The notes under the pieces were generated by a model. That model ran no database searches. It had not been told where the DNA came from and saw only the letters and a program-made list of their open reading frames with translations. Of a stretch of DNA of 9,808 bases, positions 6,266-9,808 are shown piece after piece; positions within the stretch are counted from its first letter, which is position 1, and each line of letters opens with the position of its first letter. The position numbers and the translations under genes are program-made. Where the stretch lies: positions 1-9,808 of the forward strand of contig JABEUO010000084.1 in the NCBI GenBank assembly GCA_013044415.1, given 5' to 3'. The DNA comes from Acidimicrobiaceae bacterium. Its GTDB lineage: Bacteria > Actinomycetota > Acidimicrobiia > Acidimicrobiales > Acidimicrobiaceae.

Positions 6266-9200
6266 ATGCCCAAAGCCGTTGCCGGGACCAGGCTGGTGCT
6301 TGCGTTAGTTCCACTCTTCACCCTGCTGGCGCTATTGCCCGCAGGGTCGGCTTCGGCCACCAGTGCTTTGTCGCCCTTGAATCCAGCCTTCGTCCCCTTG
6401 CCAGCTGGCGTGACGATCAAGGGATCGGTACCAGCCAACGAATCAATGCGGGTCATCCTGACCCTGAAAGCTAATTCTGGGCTCCAGAGCTACGCTAGTG
6501 AGGTCAACACACCTGGCAACCCTAACTACCACCATTATCTAACCCACCAGGAGGTAGGCCAGAAGTTCGGGCAAAGTTTGTCCACGATCAACCTGATTAG
6601 CTCCTACTTCGCAGCCAAAGGACTCACGACCACCACTGGCGTTGGGCGGATGAGAGTCGAAATATCCGGGCCGGTCTCCGCCATGCAGGGCGCCTTCAAT
6701 ACCTCGATTCAGTCCATATCTATACCGGGCATCGGAGTAAGGCCCGAAGCAATCAAGGTTCCCTCCCTGCCGCAAAGCTTCGCAAACGAAATACAGAGTG
6801 TTGTCGGATTATCTGACTATCTGAAGTTCACCCCCGGCGCAATAGGCGCACCGAGTAGCTCAATAACGACTGGTAGTCCGGCCATGGCAACGGCAGCGAC
6901 AACCACCTACAGCCCTTCTGCCTGTGCAAGCGCAAGGCTCGGAATTTCAATCGGAAAATTGACCCCTAACTCACCATCGGTCCTCGGTTACGACTACCAG
7001 ATGGATCCCTTTTATGCAGCCAACGAGTCCGGCCAGAATCAAACGGTCGCTTTCTTAGAATTTGCCACCTTCAATCCTTCCGACGTCACTACCTTTGATA
7101 GCTGTCTCGGCTCCAATGCCCCCTCACTAACTACCACTTTGGTCGATGGCGGAGCGCAAAGCACTTCCTCAGGTCATAGCGAAGTTACCGGGGACCTCGA
7201 AACGGTCGCTTCGCTAGCCCCAAATTCGGGCCTAGTTGTTTATAGTGCTCCAAATAGCTCCACAGGCTTACTCGATGCGATATCGCAATGGGTTGCTAGC
7301 ACAAATGAACCGATTATGTCGAACTCTTGGGGCGTTTGTGAAGTAGGGAGTGGCTCAAGCTCGGGTCTAGCCCAATCGGTCAATACAGAGTTATCGGCTG
7401 CGGTTGCACAGGGAAAGACTTTCATCTCCGCCTCTGGAGATCGAGGTTCTCAATGCTCCGGCTCGCCTGGTTTGCTCTCCATCACGGTGCCGGCTGACTC
7501 TCCAAATGCCCTCGCTGTTGGAGGAACCTCTATTTCCGGCTACGCCAAGTCACAAGAAATTGCCTGGAACAATTCTTTAGGTGCATCCGGGGGAGGAGTC
7601 TCCACCCAATTTGCGCTCCCGAACTACCAATCGGCAGTAGTCTCATCAAGCAGCCCAGCGAGTACCGACTATGCGAGCAATTGCCCTGCAAGCAGCTACC
7701 CATCCGGCTGCCGCATGGTGCCTGACGTGTCGGCGTCAGCGGACCCGTTACACGGGTACTACATCTACTGCTCCAGCTGTACTTCAGTTAGCAACTGGTC
7801 CGAGGTCGGCGGAACATCGATGTCCGCTCCACTCTGGGCGGCGGGTCTTAGTCTCGTCGATCAAGCCTGCAGCTCGACTAACGTAAACGTAGCACTCTCC
7901 AACCAAGCCTTATATCCAATGGTTGACACGTCCGCATTCAATGACATCAGATCTGGCAACAACGACGTATATGACGTGACCGGGTATAGCACTAATTACT
8001 ACACAGCCGGAGCGGGTTACGACATGGTTACCGGACTCGGTACCCCGAACTTTGCCACCATCGCAGAAAAAGACTGCAACGCGTCTTTTCCCCCGACGCT
8101 AGCCCTTACCGACTCAAGCTTGACGGCTATCCAGGCAAACCCGGGTGTCGTCTCGACAAAAGCTTTCTCCCTTGTAAATGTGGGATTCAGCAGCATCACA
8201 GAACCGAGCCCGTCGGCCATGTCCATCTCGGGTACCGACTCCTCCCAGTTCGCCATCGACACTTCGTTGACGACGTGCACAAGCTCCAGCACCCTCGCTC
8301 CGGGTCAGAGCTGCACAATTTCCGTCTCGTACATCCCCACCTACTACGGAAGTGCGGAGGGAACCTTGAACGTCGCTAGCACGTTGTCGAACTCTCCCAC
8401 AATTTCCCTGGTAGGAGAGACGAGCTCGGTACAGCTGGTCAGCGGTTCTGTACCCATTACCGCCTACGTTGGATCGCAAACAAGCTATCCCTTGACCCTC
8501 ACAAATCAAGCGAGCGATCCCATCCAATTGGGTAATCCCCCTTACTTGATAACCGGTGCAGATCCATCGGTATTCAGTGTTGGGTCATCGAGCACCTGTA
8601 CTGCGACCATTGCGCCTGCCTCCAGTTGTCAACTCGACGTCGTCTACGATGGCCAGGCCTCCCCGACCACTGACACCTCCCAATTGACCCTAATTGACGG
8701 TCTAGGAACCAGTTACGGTACAGTTCTCATCTCTGGAACCACAAAGTACCCATACCTGAGCATCGCCTCTGGTCCATTTACCCCCTCCGGCTCTATCACC
8801 GTTGGTACTTCCGCTACTGCTACCGTAACGATCACGGCGAATGGAGGATCGATACCGCTTTCGTCTCCCCCAATTACACTCGCTTCGGCGACCGGTTCGA
8901 GCGATTATGGTTATTCGATTACAAGTGACTCCTGCGAAGCAGGGGGCGGACCAATCACTCTCTCTTCAGGGCAGAGCTGCAGCATCGGGATCGAATTCAC
9001 ACCAGCTGTAGCGGGCACCTTCGCTGCGACCCTAACGGCAAACGTCGCAAGTCCGCTCAGCCCAGTAGAGACTACCCTCACAGCGACGTCGACACCGGTC
9101 AATGGCTCCCAGAATGCAGTCTTGTCAACAAGCCCAAGCCCGACCACATTGAACTTTGGCCAGGTCGCAATTGGTTCGTCTCAGAGCGAAACTTTTACAA

Positions 9201-9808
9201 TTTCCTCCTCGCTTGCGGCATCGGTTTTAGATCAGCCATATCTGTCGTCGCTTCCTCCCGGCTATTCCGTTTCTGCCACCGGGACAACTTGTTCAAGTAA
9301 TCTGCTCATTGCTTCGGGCGACACCTGCGTGGTCGAAATCGTCTTTTCACCTTCGAGTTCAACGACCATCAGTGGAACGTTTACGATAAACAGTCAACCA
9401 ACCCAAAGCACGCCGGTTCAGGTTTCGCTTGATGGAACTGGTTATACTCCAGCACCTGCACCTGCACCTGCGCCTGCACCTGCACCTGCACCTGCGCCTG
9501 CGCCAACTTCCACTACGACGTCGACTACTACCACCACAATTCAAACACCACCCGTACCGGCCCCACCTCCTGCACCGGCACCAACTCCAATCGGTGACAT
9601 CCTTACGTCTCCAACTGGTCAAGTAACACCAGTTGGCGGTGCGGGCAATTATGGGTCGATCTCGTTTCCGCTAAACAAGCCGATAGTGGGTGCCGCCCTA
9701 ACCCCGGACGGCAAGGGCTATTGGTTGGTCGCTTCGGACGGCGGTGTGTTTAGCTTTGGGGATGCGGCCTTCTACGGTTCGACGGGTGCGATGGTGCTCA
9801 ACAAACCG
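6266..9808 (+). CDS. Secreted sedolisin (S53) protease with four choice-of-anchor-D domains and C-terminal Acidimicrobiia-type repeat, 3' end outside window
   Basis: A single open frame of 1181 codons that runs off the right edge, so the protein is partial. Residues 1-31 are a Sec signal peptide: basic start (K3, R9), hydrophobic core 10-24, likely cleavage after ASA at 29-31. Residues about 60-187 are a pro-kumamolisin activation domain. The catalytic domain (about 215-610) matches sedolisins: E306 and D310 with the family's E-x3-D spacing, oxyanion D392 in SASGDRGS, nucleophile S518 in GGTSMSAP, and calcium ligands around D560 (DIRSGNND) and D586 (GAGYDMVTGLGTP). An active, calcium-dependent, auto-processing endopeptidase, usually acid-optimal, is predicted. 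Four beta-sandwich repeats of choice-of-anchor-D (ASH/HYDIN-like) type follow at about 612-721, 722-828, 830-945 and 954-1060, each with one cysteine pair (671/683, 778/788, 890/905, 1009/1021). Then come a Pro-Ala tract (1062-1080), a Thr- and Pro-rich linker and, from 1128, a 41-residue repeat with GYWLVASDGG. Sedolisins with propeptide are normally about 500-650 residues, so the C-terminal half is an added stalk or binding region. Substrate is unknown. Confidence 0.92.
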   Translation, partial: MPKAVAGTRLVLALVPLFTLLALLPAGSASATSALSPLNPAFVPLPAGVTIKGSVPANESMRVILTLKANSGLQSYASEVNTPGNPNYHHYLTHQEVGQKFGQSLSTINLISSYFAAKGLTTTTGVGRMRVEISGPVSAMQGAFNTSIQSISIPGIGVRPEAIKVPSLPQSFANEIQSVVGLSDYLKFTPGAIGAPSSSITTGSPAMATAATTTYSPSACASARLGISIGKLTPNSPSVLGYDYQMDPFYAANESGQNQTVAFLEFATFNPSDVTTFDSCLGSNAPSLTTTLVDGGAQSTSSGHSEVTGDLETVASLAPNSGLVVYSAPNSSTGLLDAISQWVASTNEPIMSNSWGVCEVGSGSSSGLAQSVNTELSAAVAQGKTFISASGDRGSQCSGSPGLLSITVPADSPNALAVGGTSISGYAKSQEIAWNNSLGASGGGVSTQFALPNYQSAVVSSSSPASTDYASNCPASSYPSGCRMVPDVSASADPLHGYYIYCSSCTSVSNWSEVGGTSMSAPLWAAGLSLVDQACSSTNVNVALSNQALYPMVDTSAFNDIRSGNNDVYDVTGYSTNYYTAGAGYDMVTGLGTPNFATIAEKDCNASFPPTLALTDSSLTAIQANPGVVSTKAFSLVNVGFSSITEPSPSAMSISGTDSSQFAIDTSLTTCTSSSTLAPGQSCTISVSYIPTYYGSAEGTLNVASTLSNSPTISLVGETSSVQLVSGSVPITAYVGSQTSYPLTLTNQASDPIQLGNPPYLITGADPSVFSVGSSSTCTATIAPASSCQLDVVYDGQASPTTDTSQLTLIDGLGTSYGTVLISGTTKYPYLSIASGPFTPSGSITVGTSATATVTITANGGSIPLSSPPITLASATGSSDYGYSITSDSCEAGGGPITLSSGQSCSIGIEFTPAVAGTFAATLTANVASPLSPVETTLTATSTPVNGSQNAVLSTSPSPTTLNFGQVAIGSSQSETFTISSSLAASVLDQPYLSSLPPGYSVSATGTTCSSNLLIASGDTCVVEIVFSPSSSTTISGTFTINSQPTQSTPVQVSLDGTGYTPAPAPAPAPAPAPAPAPAPTSTTTSTTTTTIQTPPVPAPPPAPAPTPIGDILTSPTGQVTPVGGAGNYGSISFPLNKPIVGAALTPDGKGYWLVASDGGVFSFGDAAFYGSTGAMVLNKP
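9449..9505 (+). repeat. Hexanucleotide repeat encoding a Pro-Ala linker
   Basis: Nineteen codons encode Pro followed by nine Ala-Pro pairs (residues 1062-1080). The bases are mostly GCACCT with GCGCCT at regular places: three GCACCT and one GCGCCT form a 24-base unit present twice without mismatch (9452-9475 and 9476-9499). Changes in copy number keep the reading frame. The product is a stiff, extended spacer between the beta domains and the C-terminal repeat region. Confidence 0.9.
9647..9808 (+). repeat. Start of C-terminal 41-residue repeat region (GYWLVASDGG type), cut by window edge
   Basis: From residue 1128 the protein reads NYGSISFPLNKP, and 41 residues later FYGSTGAMVLNKP, with PDGKGYWLVASDGG and VFSFGD between. 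One full unit and the first 13 residues of a second are visible. Tandem repeats of this type, which may form a beta-propeller-like fold, are common at the ends of secreted actinobacterial, especially Acidimicrobiia, proteins. Its role (surface attachment or carbohydrate binding) is not established here. Confidence 0.75.

Noticed and set aside
9359..9622. Arg/Cys-rich minus-strand and Leu/His-rich plus-strand frames over the Pro-Ala tract
   Set aside because: Their striking alternating residues come from reading the GCACCT hexamer repeat in other frames; the sedolisin frame explains the DNA.

Overview
The window holds three protein-coding genes and one informative intergenic region. By eye the DNA is of moderate GC. 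The best clue to the organism is the C-terminal repeat of the secreted protein at the right edge (motifs GYWLVASDGGVFSFGD and FYGSTG), a repeat I know mainly from secreted proteins of Acidimicrobiia (Actinobacteria). Moderate GC plus a secreted sedolisin, a peptidase family that usually works at acid pH, suggests an acidophilic, possibly iron-oxidising member such as an Acidithrix- or Ferrimicrobium-like organism. This is inference from motifs, not a database match.

Left part, minus strand: a hybrid histidine kinase of 1473 residues (1225-5646) is followed 37 bases downstream by a 326-residue REC-GGDEF response regulator (207-1187). The two are very likely one operon. The kinase is soluble: five PAS domains, HisKA, HATPase, two receiver domains and an HPt domain, all with their key residues. 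The regulator has an intact receiver, a coiled-coil linker, a GGEEF active site and an RxxD inhibitory site. The obvious model is a His-Asp-His-Asp phosphorelay that sets c-di-GMP synthesis. Three of the five PAS domains are tandem copies of each other, and 85 bases of two of them are nearly identical in DNA.

Middle, 5647-6265: a 619-base divergent intergenic region. It contains six head-to-tail copies of a 16-base unit (5918-6012), two perfect 12-base palindromes and a spaced 9-base direct repeat near the kinase start. I see no RNA gene and no convincing promoter.

Right part, plus strand: a long open frame starts at 6266 behind a good ribosome binding site and runs off the window (1181 codons visible). 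It encodes a signal peptide, a pro-kumamolisin propeptide, a complete sedolisin (S53) catalytic domain with all catalytic and calcium ligands, four choice-of-anchor-D type beta domains, a Pro-Ala and Thr/Pro-rich linker, and the start of the Acidimicrobiia-type repeat region. It looks like a secreted acid protease carried on a long stalk. No functional link between the protease and the c-di-GMP operon can be shown from sequence; they share only the intergenic region.

The first 206 bases hold no gene I can support.
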